From contig QKYT01000007.1 of assembly GCA_003550305.1 (NCBI GenBank), positions 249,218-313,217 of the forward strand: a stretch of 64,000 nt of DNA. The letters run 5' to 3'. Position numbers and translations under genes: made by a program. Positions 23,297-36,220 of the stretch are shown here, in pieces; position 1 is the stretch's first letter; each line of letters begins with the position of its first letter. Source of the DNA: Glomus cerebriforme. Taxonomy: Eukaryota > Glomeromycota > Glomeromycetes > Glomerales > Glomeraceae. The notes under the pieces were generated by a model. It saw only the letters and a list, made by a program, of their open reading frames with translations, was not told the DNA's origin and did not search any database.

Positions 23297-24159
23297 TTAA
23301 AGTTCATATCTATTCTTTCCAATTCCAATCATTTCAACATCGAATACAAGAGCAGCATTTTCTATTTATCAAAAATTTTTTAAAATGTTAAAATGTAAGT
23401 TATAAATCCTTTAAAAAAGAACTCTAGATATAGATAAAATGTAATTACCGGGAATGAGTGGTGGGCTGCCTCTTGCACCATAAGCCAAATCAGAAGGAAT
23501 GATTAATCTACGTTTTTCTCCAATACACATTCTTTAAGATGGGACATAATGAAAATTAGAATATGTAAAGAAATACAATGTAACACATCAAAGTTGATAA
23601 AGATGAATAATAAGACTTACCCAACCAAACCTTGATCCCAACCTATATTTACATAGCACATATATATAAAGATTAATAACTTTGGAAAGCAAATAAAAAG
23701 TACAATTTCAGATTATAATCAATGACAAACCTTTAATAACATGACCAGCACCCAAGGTAAATGTGAAAGGTGTACCACGGGGTAAACTAGAATCAAATTC
23801 TTTACCATCTTCGAACAAAGTTCCCGTGTAGTGAACGCTTATATAATCTCTACATAAATATATCATTCATAGAGAATTCATTAAGGTTTCCTTTAAACGA
23901 TTTATTTGAAAATATTAAGGTAAACAAGATTATATTTTTACCCATTCTTGGATCTCTTACGGCATATTCCGTCGGAAATACGATTCTTAATGCCTATTAA
24001 TAAATGTATCAAATAAGAAATGACGCAATGTCAAATAACAAGATATTATAAATAAAGTATCTTACCAACTTGTAAAGTTTTTGGAGGTTCTTTAGCATCA
24101 ACAAAATAACATAAACAAACAATAGCTATGAAAAACAAGATTATTATATTTTGTCTCAT
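23297..24159 (-). CDS. FPR2: FKBP-type peptidyl-prolyl isomerase, secretory pathway (FKBP2/Fpr2)
   Basis: Six exons (24066-24159, 23942-23993, 23731-23849, 23621-23642, 23449-23531, 23297-23361) join to 144 residues. The N-terminus is a signal peptide ([20 protein letters not shown] followed by DAKE). The rest is one FKBP domain: '[20 protein letters not shown]', '[20 protein letters not shown]', '[18 protein letters not shown]' and '[10 protein letters not shown]'. The rapamycin/FK506-pocket residues Y, F, D, V, I, W and Y are present. The protein ends in RYEL, close to the RTEL/HDEL endings used for ER retrieval. It should act as an ER-lumen prolyl isomerase in secretory protein folding. 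It lies in tandem with TCTP on the same strand. Confidence 0.93.
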
Positions 24160-25962
24160 TTTTTGGAAATTAATTTTTTTAAAGAAAGCTTTGTGGGTAA
24201 GGGAATAATATAAAATTTTTTTTTTTCAAAACGTTAAAGGACTCTTAAAAAAAACTGCAAAAGTTTCATATAATAAGAGTGAAACTAATAAATGTTGTCA
24301 ATAAATGATTGGTAGAAATAAAATTAAGTTTTCAAGGGGCATCATTTAGCACTTTTCCACGTATAGATAACAGATTATGTTTCGTATTGCGCAAAAATGC
24401 GGGTTTTAAAATTTTCACCAAGATTAGTTTAGCATGCATTTTTTTTTAATGCAATACTTTTTAGTATGTTTTAGGTTAAAAAAATATTTTATTTTAGATC
24501 TTTGTATGAAGGATAAACAAAAAAAAATGCAACTTTAATTGAAAATTTTTTACTCTAATGTCGTTTGACATTTTAGATCTTTGACTAGAATATGACTATA
24601 TGACACCGTGCTCTGTCATAACTCATAAGGTTAGAAACATCCAATTAAAAACTTACAATTGGTTATATTATAAAATCATACCAGATGCTAAAGCCACGGG
24701 CACAGATTCCTTTTCGATTGATATCATCAATTTATGCCAGTAAGCCAGTTTATTTATATAATAATAAACTATTTAGAACATTCGATTACCAAGATACGGA
24801 TAAATGCATAAGATGTGAATGATTTTTGAATGGTTCGTGGATCTTCGGAAGAATTTATATCCTGTTTTATATTTTTTTTTTATTCTTGTGCAATTGTTTT
24901 TTTTTTGACGCGATTATTTGATATTAATCAATGACAACACTATACCCTGCAGTTAACGATTAACTTATGACATTTAAATAAAATATAAGTAAATAACAAA
25001 TTACGAACATATTTCTATTTATATTTGAAAACAAAAACAATTAACGAAAAAGATGATTTATAATAAAAGATTTTATAACACTAAAAAAATTGGTAAAACA
25101 TACATACAATACGCCCTTATTTTATTTCTATAAATATGAATGTTTTCAGTCATTCTCGAATAAAGTTGTTTGTTATAATTTGTTTATGCAATTACGGGTA
25201 ATATGTAGTGAAACTTAAAATATTTAACTTGGTGAGAGTGAAGAACGGAGATATTCAAGTTTTGAATAGGATTAAAGGTAACTTTGGTTAGAATTAAAGA
25301 TTTCTGTTTAAAATTTATTATGTAATGTAATGTCATGCACTAAGCTTGTAGGTACCTATCCGTTAAAAATGTACAATATATAAATAATAAACAAACATTA
25401 TATTAGGGAAAAGACTAATTATCGCGTGGAAAATTAACCATTGTCTAAGAAAGGAATCAATGTCTAATAAAGGAAATTTGTAATTAATTGATTACATTTT
25501 GATTTGATTTCCAAATATTAAATCAGATAAAGACTGAGAAATAAAATAAAATTTTTTTTTTTAATTACATTTGATTCTTTTTTATCTTTCGATTTTTTTT
25601 TAAAAAAAAAGATTCACATAAACAACATGCAGAATACAAAGATGTTCACCCTTCAATCTTCAAATCTTTAAATACACGAATGGCTAGCTACTTTGGGAGC
25701 ACCAAACACTACATAATTGTTACTCACACAAATATATGCAATATATCTTTTCTCTTTTTAAATAAATTGTAATTTAAATTTTCTTTTTTTCCAATTTTTT
25801 CCTTCCTTCTCTAAAAAAAAAATATATTTTTTTCAAGTAAATTTCTTTTAAAGTGAAGGAAATTTCGTCCAATTTATTTCCTTATTTTAGATTGATAATG
25901 TTTTAAAATAAGTATAATATAGATAACATAATAAAATATTATCATATTTATAATTGTTAATA
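24160..25962. other. Long intergenic region between FKBP and surface-protein genes
   Basis: Divergent upstream region of two genes, 1.8 kb, AT-rich throughout with A/T homopolymers. No coding frame, tRNA or recognisable repeat is seen. Confidence 0.45.
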
Positions 25963-27793
25963 ATGAAAATAAAAATATTAATATTTTTATTAATTTCAAT
26001 ATCATTATTTAACTCTAGTAAAGCGCAACGTGAGTATAATTTAATTGAATCTTATTTTAATCTTGAAATTTACTAACTTTTTTTTTTTTCCTCGATTTTT
26101 TTTTTTTCTTTTTCAATAATAGCAAGTGTAATAGATACAACATTAAAAGATAAATGGTGTCAATCGTCAATTAATGTATGTGAATCAATATGTAGAAATA
26201 GAAATACAGTACCAGCAGTAGATCAATGTACAGGACTAAATTTACTAGAAAATTGCTTGTGTACAGATGGTTACGCTCCAACATTAACTAATTATGAAAA
26301 TACGGTATCATATTATTTATGTGAATATAATAGACCAAGTGGTCCTTGCACAAATACTTGTTATTTGGGTACTCCTGATTGTATAAATCTTAATGATAAT
26401 AAATCGACTCAAAGTGTTAATGATGGTAATAACCCAAAACAAACAACCCCTCCAGTTGCTGGGAATCCTGCGGGAGGTAATGTACCAGCTGGAGGGTCTC
26501 AAGGTGGTAATGCTCCGGCTCCAGGTAATGCTCCAGCTGCTGGGGGGCCTCAGGGTGGTAATGGCGGTAATGTTCCGGCTCCAGGTAATGCTCCAGCTGC
26601 TGGGGGGCCTCAGGGTGGTAATGGCGGTAATGCTCCGGCTCCAGGTAATGCTCCAGCTGCTGGGGGGCCTCAGGGTGGTAATGGCGGTAATGCTCCGGCT
26701 CCAGGTAATGCTCCAGCTGCTGGGGGGCCTCAGGGTGGTAATGGCGGTAATGCTCCGGCTCCAGGTAATGCTCCAGCTGCTGGGGGACCTAAAGGTGGTA
26801 ATGGTGGCAATGTTCCTGCTCCGGGTAATGCTCCAGCTGCTGGGAAGGCTCAGGGTGGTAATGGTGGTAATGTTCCTGCTCCGGGTAATACTGGAAGTCC
26901 CACTGGAGGTGCACCAATACCTAATGGGACAATAGCACTACCTACAGCTACAAATGGCGGTGGTAAAATACCGACCAATGATGGTACTTCATCAGGTAAG
27001 TAAATCTAAATCTAAACTTTTTTTTTTCGTAGATGTATATTTACCTTTTATTTTTCTCTCAAATTCGTTAGGTAATCCTTCATCTGATACAAATAAACCA
27101 GGAACAATATCTAATGCCGATCAATCATCAAATAATAAAAATGTCTCAATAGCAATTGGAGTAAGCGCGACATTACTTTCAGGAATAATAGCAATAATAT
27201 TAATAATATGGTATAGACGTAAACGTAATAAAACACAATCAGGATATTTGTTTGATACAATAACAAGAAACATTGGAAATGCTTTTGGTGGTAATTCAAC
27301 ATCATCGGAAGAAAAAAGAATGTCAGCATTAAAAGCGGGACTAGTTAAAGGTAATAATACCAATACCAATAGTAGTGGAAATTATTCAACTGGATCATCA
27401 AATTTACCAACAAATTTTGAACATAGTAATAATGAAGCTATTTTTGATAATAAAAGAACTAGTAATGGTATTTTCATTACCAAAACTCAATCTGTTAGTA
27501 TACAGAAAGATAATGATTATTTTGGTACTAGTTCTTTAAGTAATATAAGTTCCGCCAATAGTTTTGTATCTATTGATAATACTACTAAATCTGCCAATAG
27601 AAGTAGTTTTACTTCTAATACTTCTAATACCAAATCTATTAGTAGTGTTGAAAATTTAAATATTAATTCTACGAGTAATGGAAATAATAAATATAGTAGT
27701 AGCGATAGTGGTTATTTGGCTAATAGTAGTAATATGAACACTTCTAGTGAAGATGATAATAGTAGATTTGCTCTTAATGTAATCACTTTTTAA
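25963..27793 (+). CDS. Cell-surface single-pass protein with Cys-rich ectodomain and 20-residue repeats
   Basis: Three exons (25963-26029, 26123-26995, 27072-27793) encode about 553 residues. Residues 1-22 are a signal peptide (MKIKILIFLLISISLFNSSK). The ectodomain starts with a cysteine-rich module of about 85 residues (W-C-Q-S, C-E-S-I-C, C-L-C, C-N/T-C) like those of secreted fungal DUF7707-type proteins. It is followed by a Gly/Ala/Pro/Asn stalk with six 20-residue repeats. A transmembrane helix ('VSIAIGVSATLLSGIIAIIL', ending IIWYRRKRNK) precedes a Ser/Asn-rich cytosolic tail of about 200 residues. The layout (Cys-rich head, mucin-like stalk, one helix, Ser-rich tail) is that of wall-stress sensors or adhesin-like surface proteins. 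The specific role is unknown. Confidence 0.85.
26521..26880 (+). repeat. 60-bp coding minisatellite, six units
   Basis: Six consecutive 60-nt units encode GNAPAAGGPQGGNGGNAPAP-type repeats. Units at 26581-26640, 26641-26700 and 26701-26760 are identical base for base. The first differs by one codon (GTT for GCT) and the last two have drifted in the middle. Partial units flank the array on both sides. The centre-outward decay suggests recent expansion by slippage or unequal exchange. Confidence 0.95.
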
Positions 27794-28094
27794 TATTATT
27801 GTACAAATTGGCATTATCACATATAACACACAAAAACACCTATTAAATATTTTACATGTATGAATTTAATTTTGATAAATTTATGAAAACCTACATCGTA
27901 AAAGCATTAAAACATAAAAAAAAATAAATCGAAAAAAAAAATATATTTATTTATTATACTTGACATTACTATAATTGTTGTAATTGACAACGTGTTATAT
28001 TGTGAAATTAAATAATTTATTAACAAAAGAAAGAACTAAATCAATATATTCTACAAAACATACAAACCTTCTTAAAACTAAACTTTTATTGCCT
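27794..28094. other. Convergent intergenic region
   Basis: About 300 bases between the stop codons of the surface-protein gene (+) and HIS5 (-). AT-rich with no feature seen apart from A-rich polyadenylation-type sequence. Confidence 0.5.
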
Positions 28095-29468
28095 TCAAGC
28101 GAGCGATTCACTTAATTTTTTTAATAAGATTTCATTTTCTTTAGGAGTTCCAACAGTAATTCTTAAGCACCCTTCACAACCAATTTCATTTCCTCTATAT
28201 CTAACAACTATACCATGATTTTCTGCCAATTCTTTATAAACATTATAAGCTCTATCATTACTAATATTTTCATTTTTATCTAATATTTGTACCAAAATAA
28301 AATTTGCATCATTTCCTCCTAAAATTTTTCCAATACCAGAAATATTTTTAATAGATGAAAGAAGTTTTGTATGTTCTGAACGTATTTGTTGTTTAATTGA
28401 TTTCATATTTAAAATATTTTGTTCTGATAAAGCTGTATATGCCACTTGTGATGTTAATGCACTTATGTTATATGGTGCTTTGGTATTATTCATTAGTTGA
28501 ATTATATTTGGATTCGCGATTGATATTCCAAGTCTATATTATAATGTGTAATATTTTTTAATAATAGTTTTTTAGTTTTTCCTTCTCCCCACTTTGTTTT
28601 AAAAAATTGAAGTACATTACCTGATACCAGCTAATCCAAAACTTTTACTTAAAGTTTGCATAACAATTAGATTAGGATATTTTGTTACCCATTTAACTAA
28701 ACTACTATTTTTATTCTTTTCTTCAACAAAATCAATATAAGCCTCATCTATAACTACTACTCCATTATAATTTTCATCTTCTAATATTATTTTAATGGAT
28801 TCATGTGATAATGCTGTACCTGTCGGATTTCCTGGTGAACATAAAAAAATTATTTTTATATTCTCTTGTTCTTTTATAACTTTTAATATCTTAAAAGAAA
28901 AAGGATATAAATTTAATAATTAAAATTAACAAAATAAATAAATAAATAAATAAATAAAATATTAGAATATTACCTCATCAGTTTTTAATTGAAATTTCCC
29001 ATCCTCAACATCCAAATTAACTTTAATAATATTAACATCGTTAATATTTGCACAAACAGAATACATTCCATAAGTTGGTGGTGTAATTAAAATTTTATCT
29101 TTTCCTGGTATACAAAATATTCTTATAATTAAATCAATACATTCATCTGATCCCACTCCTAAAAAAATATAATTTATATTAGGTACTTTTCTAAATTCTA
29201 CTAATCTTTCTTTAATATTAACTTGATTTGGATCAGGATATCTATTAAGATTTTCTATTTTTAATGTTAATGATGATAATGATTCTCCTTCTTGTTCTCC
29301 ATTCTCTTTAGATGATTTATCAGGTAATACCATCCCAAATGAATTTTCGTTTGCATCTAATAATATTCCCGATGAATAATCATCTCGGGCACATCTATAT
29401 GGTTTAAGTGCTAATATATTTGGTCGAACTATCGATTCTAATGAAAATGATTTATTGTTAATAGCCAT
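28095..29468 (-). CDS. HIS5: Histidinol-phosphate aminotransferase
   Basis: Three exons (28974-29468, 28621-28889, 28095-28533) join in frame to 400 residues, the normal length. This is a fold-type I PLP enzyme of the histidinol-phosphate subgroup. The N-terminal 'LDANENSFG' and 'NRYPDPNQ' blocks bind substrate. 'GVGSDECIDLIIRIFCIPGK' follows, then 'SPGNPTGTALS' and 'VVIDEAYIDF'. The PLP lysine is in TLSKSFGLAGIR at about residue 247, and C-terminal 'VRYRGNEIGCEGCLRITVGT' closes the fold. It converts imidazole acetol phosphate and glutamate to histidinol phosphate in histidine synthesis. Head to head with TIM54, 230 bases between starts. Confidence 0.97.
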
Positions 29469-29698
29469 ATTTTTTTAATTTTCGAAATAAAAATGTATGA
29501 AATTGAAAAAACGATTTATTTTATATAGATATTACGTTACACAAGATTTGATCATAAAGATCATCATTTTTTCAAAATCTAATTCTGAAATTGCGGCTCA
29601 TAATCCCTTATATAAAAGGGCCCGTGATCTACAAAAAAATAGATTATCTCTTATCTCAAAAATTTTTTCTCTCACTTTTATAAATCATAAAAAAAAAT

Positions 29699-30714
29699 AT
29701 GGCATCAAAATACATATCATCATTTAAATTACCTTCAAAAAAAGTAATAATATTTTTTGGTACATGTGCTGGTATATCATCATTAATATATCGTGATAAT
29801 AAATTATCAAAAGAAGCAAAAATAATTGTAAAGAATAAAGTTTCTAAGTTGGCTTTAGAACCTTTAAATGTACATGAATTACCCAGAAAAGTAACTGTTT
29901 ATTTAGCTCCTCCTTTGGGTGATGGTATACATAAAACTAAAATCCACTTTCGTGAGTACGTAAAGGTATGGATAAACTACTCTTTCTCAATCTTTCTTTA
30001 AATAATAAATTTAATCCAAAAATAATAATATAGCCAGTACTTAATGCTGCCGCTCTGGAGTATGATGTTGTCGAGGGCACACAACCAGGACAAATTCGTT
30101 CAAAAGTACGTGAAGCAATAAGAGAAAAGCGTAAACAAGAATCATCCCCACCACAATCATCATCAACTGTTGCAGCTTCTGATCAAACTTTTAAAATTAT
30201 AACTCCTTCAAAACCAATTGATGGTGGTACTATAGTAATTGGTAGAGTTAGTTTGGTGGAATATTTACAAGGACTTAATGAAGGTTGCATCGCTTCTTTA
30301 GAAGATATTCCTCCAAAACAACCAAAATCTGATTCAGATTCTGCACAATCGACGAAAGTTGATCAACAACCAGATACTAATCAAAATAACAATAACAATA
30401 ACGAGTCGAAACCAGAATTTATTATTAATGAAAAGGATTTTTCGGTACCTGAATTGGACCCGATAGGATATATCCATTTTTATAATAGAATTGGTTGGAA
30501 AAATATTATTTTGAGACTCTATTATGCTTTCAATTCTTATAAAGAATTTGATATAGCTGGTGAAGAGACTGTTAAAATAGCTTATGGCAATACAAGAAAA
30601 TTCACAAAAGATGATTTAAATCTTGGTAAAGATGAAGAAGAATTTTTTAAAGGGACATTAGATGAACCAACTATAGACGAAAGAATTCTTGAAAAACTGT
30701 CAATATACACATAA
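29699..30714 (+). CDS. TIM54: Mitochondrial inner-membrane import subunit Tim54
   Basis: Two exons (29699-29965 and 30034-30714) join in phase 0 to 315 residues. The N-terminal region has one hydrophobic segment near residues 16-32 ('KVIIFFGTCAGISSLIY'). It is followed by the Tim54 family block 'LPRKVTVYLAPPLGDGIHKT' and 'HFREYVKPVLNAAALEYDVV'. 'IGWKNIILRLYYAFNSYKEF' and the C-terminal 'IYT' end are also typical. A Gln/Asn-rich insertion (about residues 200-225) is species-specific padding. Tim54 belongs to the TIM22 carrier translocase. It is convergent with the DNA ligase gene. Confidence 0.92.
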
Positions 30715-30894
30715 AATTTTATTTTTGCTTGAAATTTCATTGATTACACGTAGTTATTTGAACATGTTAATTCTACATAATCGTTATTCGTTGTTATTAT
30801 ACTGGTTCTGAAACAATTCAGCAACCTAATAAATATACAAATAAGTTTAATATCAAAAAAAGGCTTTATTTAGTACTTAAATGACCAATTATAT

Positions 30895-33800
30895 TTATAT
30901 TACTTGTTCACTGGTAGTTGCTTCTTCCGGTTTTTTGTCATCACGTATTTTATTGAAACGGGGAAACCGCAAAGATATTCCCTTAGATGTATCAACCTAT
31001 AAAATACACAAATGATTTAAAATAATGAATTCATAAAATTTTTCTCAAGGAATTTCATAATTACCCGTCCTACAGCCGCCTTATATATTGGAGAGATGCT
31101 AAGATCCGCTGCCTTAACTTCCCAAACTTGACATGGTTCGAACCAAACATCAGGTTTAGTTGCCTTATCGTAATTAATATAACTTCTAGGTTCAGACATT
31201 TCCTTCTCTTTTAGGTAATTAAAATGTGTCTCCAGATCGGAATCAGAAAATCCAGTACCAATCTTACAGATAGTCTGGTATTCTTCGTTTTCCGGATCAT
31301 AACAAGCGAGAAGAAAAGCGCCATATACTTTCGTACGTTTTCCACGCCCGTAAAATGCACCCACTACAACCAAATCTAAAGTATCTCCTACACCGCCAAG
31401 ATAGTCTTTTTTCAACTAGGTAAATAGATCCATATAAAACATCAGAGATAAAAAAAAATGATTTTTTTTAAAAAAAATATCAGAAGAAAAAAGGTCACCT
31501 TCAACCAATTTCTTGACCTCTTCGAAGGTTCATAAGATGATTCTAGACCATCAAGTATTTTTATCATTAGTCCTTCACAATTAGCCTTAACACTTTCGTC
31601 TAGAAAAGCTTGAATTTCCTCTGTATTTGTAGCATTCATACTTTGCACAAAAAAAAATTCATCCTCGATTTTTTGAAACGAATCATACATGAGTTTACGT
31701 CTTTCTTCAAGAGATCTCTTGAGAAGCGACTATATAGTGATATTATTATTATAATACTTGTTTTTTATACATATATTTATATATATCGAACTAAAAACAT
31801 TTACTAACCTCTCCATTCAAGTACAATAAGTCAAATGCAAATAGACACACAGAAACCTTTATTTCAGCTTCTTTGACATCTTTTCTTTTACGAGTACTCA
31901 ATACTTGAAAAGGAAGAAGATTATGCTTCTCTAAATCCCACGCTACAACTTCACAATCAAGCACATACGAATCGATGTTAGGTTTTGCAGCCTGTAAACA
32001 TAATAAAATAATTAAAGTTGAATTCATTAATTAGGCTAATCTTTAATAACTTACCTTTGATATTTTTTCAATGACATCCGGAAATTTAACAGTATTGTCT
32101 TCTAAATTGCGACTAAAAATCTTAGTGGTCCCATCTTCAAGTTTATGAACCTAAATAATTTTTGAGATAAGCATTGGAATATTTTACAGGTTCTTTGACA
32201 TAGTTATTTACCTGCCCACGTTCACCGTCATATTTAAATTCGCAAGTAAACTTATGTCCCTCCACTCTATCAAGCACTTCGGTAATACTTTTGGTTGGAT
32301 GAGCCAACATAGGCTTGAGTGGGATACCTTATAAAGATAGACACAAACAAATTATTATTCTGCTGTAAATTCTTCATATTTAATATTATTAAAGAAATTT
32401 GGTTATTACCAGGTGTCAATCTACAGTGTTCTCTTAAATTTCTAACACCATCTTTCAATAAAGCGGGGACAATTAAATCATACGATGGAAGTTCACTATA
32501 AATATAATGTCAAATATCGGTAAGGAATTATACTTAGTAATATAAAATCAATAAAAAATGTAACAATTTTAACCTATATACAGATTTGATAATTTTGGGT
32601 GCTTCCGTTAATTCTTCGGCTTTTTTAGCTTTTGGTAATTTTTTATATTCTATTTATAAAGAAACAAAACAATTAGTTTTTGAATGATAATAAATAACGA
32701 TAAAAATAAATAAAAAATAATAAACCATTATCTGTCACAACAAACGCTTGTGCTAAACATATCAAAACAGTTTGCTCGGCTAATCCAATACGAAGTTTTC
32801 CTTCAAGAGATCTATTTTCAAATATAGAATTCTTTTATTGATCGAATACAAATTAATCATGCAAATTTACATAAATAAACTTTTAATATTACCTAATCAA
32901 GAATTTTGGCTCTTCACCTCTACAAGATATAAGTAAATTTTGTATTTCTTTAACTTTTAAATCTTGTGACTTAAAGCACAAAAAAAAGGTTATAAATTCA
33001 ATGATACGATATAATAAAAAGAAAAGAAGGAAATAATTAATATTACACTGTGTCCGGATAAAAAGGCAATCTTTTTCATTGAATTAAAAACTTTAGGGAC
33101 CGTTAAAAGTTTATCCCGGTTCCCAAACATACTCGATATACTTTTCTGACTGTTTTTGCTATCCTAAGAATGTATAAAAACAAATTTAAAAATTGGTTTT
33201 ATTACTGAATCACAACAACAATCTTACCTTAGCGACTTTGCCCAAATCACCCACCCTTGCTAACTCATCCTTAACCTTTTGTGGTGTCCTGCCTGTTACT
33301 TCAGCGATTGCCTTTATCAACAAAGATTCTCCAATGCCTAGCTCTACATTTTCATATTCAGGACAAACCTGAGAAAACCATTTAATAAACTATCAGTATG
33401 TCAAATTACAAAGCAAGCATTGAGCTTTTCAAATCTTACCCTATTTAGACAGAGATACAAAATTTCTAGTAAATTTTCTGGACTGAGCTCAATTACATGT
33501 TCGAAAAATGATGTTAGATATTCTTGAATTTCTAGGCGTTTCGTGGTTGAATCGATAGCTTCAAAAGTTTTACATAATGCTGCATACGGAACACTAATTA
33601 ATAGTTAAATGTGATCAATATATTTTATGTATAATGAATATTTATATATACTTACGGTTCTCCTTTTTTCCAATCAGCACCAACGTCCTTCATGTCCTTT
33701 TGATCAACCCTAAACATAATTTATTTTTACGTGTAAATTTAACTACGTATATCATAAGACATAATAAAAAAATTTATTACAATCTATTTGTTGAGACTAG

Positions 33801-34141
33801 TTCATTCAAATTATCGTTTTCTTCTTGTTCTTTCTTTACGCTATCTTCATCCATTTCTATCGGAGAATATTCAAACTCCTGTTCTTTTCCTTTATCATCA
33901 AGCTTAATCTTCTTAGTGCCAATTTCAATATTTGATTCTTCATCTGAAGAATCAGCGATATGCTTTTTAACTTTTTTTATAAGCGTTTTATCGCTTTTCT
34001 TCGGAGAACTAGAGCCCTTTAACTCTGGTTTTCCAAAAAAGTTACTTTGACAAGAAAATAAGACGCGACGCGTTAGTTTTTTTAAAAACGTCTCTCTCTC
34101 CCCCGATAACTAATTTACCTGACTTTAGTTTGTCTCGACAT
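30895..34141 (-). CDS. LIG1: ATP-dependent DNA ligase I (Cdc9/LIG1)
   Basis: About 15 small exons between 34141 (ATG) and 30895 (stop TAA) give roughly 730 residues. Exons 1 and 2 join across 34045-34118 to create a PIP box, Q-T-K-V-S-N-F-F, at residues 4-11, which tethers the enzyme to PCNA. An acidic Lys-rich linker follows. The DNA-binding domain contains '[20 protein letters not shown]' and '[20 protein letters not shown]'. The adenylation domain has motif I (FKYDGERGQ, nucleophilic lysine near residue 392), motif III ([10 protein letters not shown]) and motif IV (EGLMIKIL). The OB-fold region has '[20 protein letters not shown]', '[10 protein letters not shown]' and, in the last exon, 'GISLRFPRF'. 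It seals Okazaki fragments and repair nicks. ACGCGT and ACGCGA sequences lie in intron 1. Confidence 0.96.
34063..34073. promoter_or_regulatory. MluI-type cell-cycle boxes in LIG1 intron 1
   Basis: ACGCGA at 34063-34068 overlaps ACGCGT at 34068-34073. ACGCGT is the MCB element bound by the Mbp1/Swi6-type G1/S regulator (MBF) in yeasts, and Cdc9/ligase is a known MBF target there. The location just downstream of the start codon, inside intron 1, is unusual but close to the 5' end. Confidence 0.5.
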
Positions 34142-35480
34142 TCTAAAAACAGGAAATAGTGTAAATCTTTCCTTGGCGCGGAATGTTCCTGCTCTTGTTG
34201 AATTTTCTAGTCTCGAAGGTTGCTTATCTGTAATTAAATTTTTTATGTTGAAAGGTTCAAAAACTCGTGTCGTTTTTGCTACTATCATGTGACCAATTTT
34301 TCTGCGTAACCACATGGTTACGTATTTTTTTGATTTTAAACTTTTGACAAATTTATACACTTTTTATATGATATTATGACTATTTATTACCAAACATTAC
34401 TTATATTTTTTCTCACGAATACTAGTAAAGTTTATTTTTATTTTTTATTAAAAAGTTATTATTTTTAAGTTTATTATTTAATAAATGACTAAATTTTTTT
34501 TAGAATATTCTTTTTAAAAATTTTCATCTTGGTTTCATTATTATTTACCCCAGTATTACCATAAAATTTTCTTCCTTCACGTGACTTTAGCTAGCATTAT
34601 GGTATTAAGAAATTAACCATGTGACAAATAAGAATAATTTTACATACTGTTAAAAAACTAAAAAATAAAATGTGTATGACATGGGATGACATGATCACAT
34701 AGGAGAAAATTCATCTATGAGCAAGTTATTTCTAAAATTATATATACAATAATTTAAAGCAGATGCAGGTAATCGATTTTAAGTTGGAACTTTCCTACTC
34801 TTTCAGAAGTTTGCATCATAGTATTCATATATATGCTAATAGAATCCTGGATATTTATAAAATAACTTATAATTTTAGATTAAAAAAATTATTTTTTGCA
34901 GTTTTCTTATAATTTAAAAGTAAGATTGATATCTCAACTGTTTTCTAAATGGTTGCAAAATTATAGTTATATAAAAAACATAAAGTTGCAGTTGTAACAG
35001 ATTATGATTAGTAAGATTTAGTTGTAACCACATCTTTACTCAGAAGTCCAATTTTAATAAACTTTTTTTAATATTTAATAGTTATTTGGCACAAAGTGCT
35101 GAGTAACTGTTTTATCGGGCTTAGCCTTTATTAAACTTTTATTATGCATAGTAACTGGTTGTACTAACATAAATCATCAAATAGTAGTAAATGCCCGATA
35201 AATAGTTTTACTATAAAATAAAAAAAATTCACTCAAATTGAATCACTAATTAATAAATAAATTACAAAAATCTGTTTCAGCAAAAAGTATCAAATTAAAA
35301 AAATATAAAATAAAAAAAGACTAAAAGTAAAATAATATTTTTACCTTTATTTTTAATTAACTAGTTTTTAACAGTATACTGTAATTTAAAATATTCTAGA
35401 ATTAAAACAATTATTTATAATATATCAAAGATTGAATTAATTTCTTATGTACAATATTTTAATTTTTATACCCAATTTTT
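34142..35480. other. LIG1 upstream region and AT-rich intergenic DNA
   Basis: No gene is seen. Near LIG1 there are CATGTGAC (34286-34293) and CACATG (34311-34316). A repeat shared with 50665-50755 lies at 34560-34650. An inverted pair TTTTATCGGGC / GCCCGATAAA (about 35110-35120 and 35193-35202) brackets roughly 75 bases and may be a small MITE-like hairpin. Confidence 0.45.
34560..34650. repeat. Short dispersed repeat, copy A, carrying CACGTGAC and CATGTGAC
   Basis: The segment has CACGTGAC (34578), then 'attatggtattaagaaatta', then 'ccatgtgacaaataa'. The same order occurs at 50665-50755. The closest stretch reads 'attaagaaatta..catgtgacaaataa' in both. It is likely the remnant of a small non-autonomous transposon. 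Confidence 0.6.
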
Positions 35481-35985
35481 TTTTTTAAAAAAAAGAAAAA
35501 AAATGGTAATTTTTATGAAAAAACTTACTGTTTTTCAATTTTATATACTAATTAAACTTACAAAAGAAAGAGAAAAAAATATTAAAAATATTTCTAATAA
35601 AAAAATCAAAAAAAATGTGATAAGTTTCTCAAAGAAATAAGACTTCTTATTTTTGATTCCAGTATTAAACCAAAAGTACAGAAAACCTATAAAAAAAGAA
35701 AATAATAAATGCTAAAATGTTTTTTAAATAAAAATAAATAATAATAAATTTTGCAAAAAAACTTACTATTTCTTAAATCTAATACCAAATGAAAGAAAAT
35801 TTACAAAAAAGAAAAAATATTAATAAGTATTTTTTAAATAAAAATGAAAAAATGGCAAGTTTTATTATAAAACTTACCACTTTTCAAATCCAATATTAAA
35901 CTAAAAAAAAACTTATAAAAGAAAAAAAGAAATATTAATACTATTTCTTTAAAAAAAAAATAAAAAAATGGTAACCAAAAATCTT
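35480..35985. repeat. Degenerate tandem array, unit about 120-130 bp
   Basis: Four loosely conserved units each contain 'aaaatggtaagttttat', 'aaaacttac(t/c)', 'ttt(c)aaatccaatattaaac' and 'aaaaaacttataaaagaaa', followed by 'atttttaaataaaaa'. The most similar pair is at about 35745-35975. A reverse-complement version of the same unit appears at about 39740-40075. Confidence 0.6.
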
Positions 35986-36139
35986 TTTTCTATCTTTCAT
36001 TATTTTAAGATAAAATATCAGTTTTTACCTTCTCTATTAAAAAGAATATGTCTTATTTCAAACAATTGTGGATATTGATATCAGCCTTTACTTTAGTTTA
36101 TATAAATCTTTTCTTAAATATTGATAAATCTTCAAACTA

Positions 36140-36220
36140 ATACGAAATATTGAATAAGATTATAGAAGTTAGCTGCTAGTACTAATCTTCAAAAAGTAAA
36201 AGATTAATGACAGATAAAGC
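36140..36220 (-). repeat. Fragment of the retroposon-like family, minus strand (copy 3)
   Basis: The text 'gattatagaagttagctgct' followed by 'agtactaatcttcaaaaagt' and 'aaaagattaatgac' is the reverse complement, with scattered changes, of the block at 40770-40835 in copy 2. Only this internal piece is recognisable; no poly(A) end is preserved. Confidence 0.6.

Noticed and set aside
26393..26935. 180-residue Leu/Val/Met-rich frame with repeats
   Set aside because: Alternate frame through the 60-bp coding repeat of the surface protein; periodic only because the DNA is.
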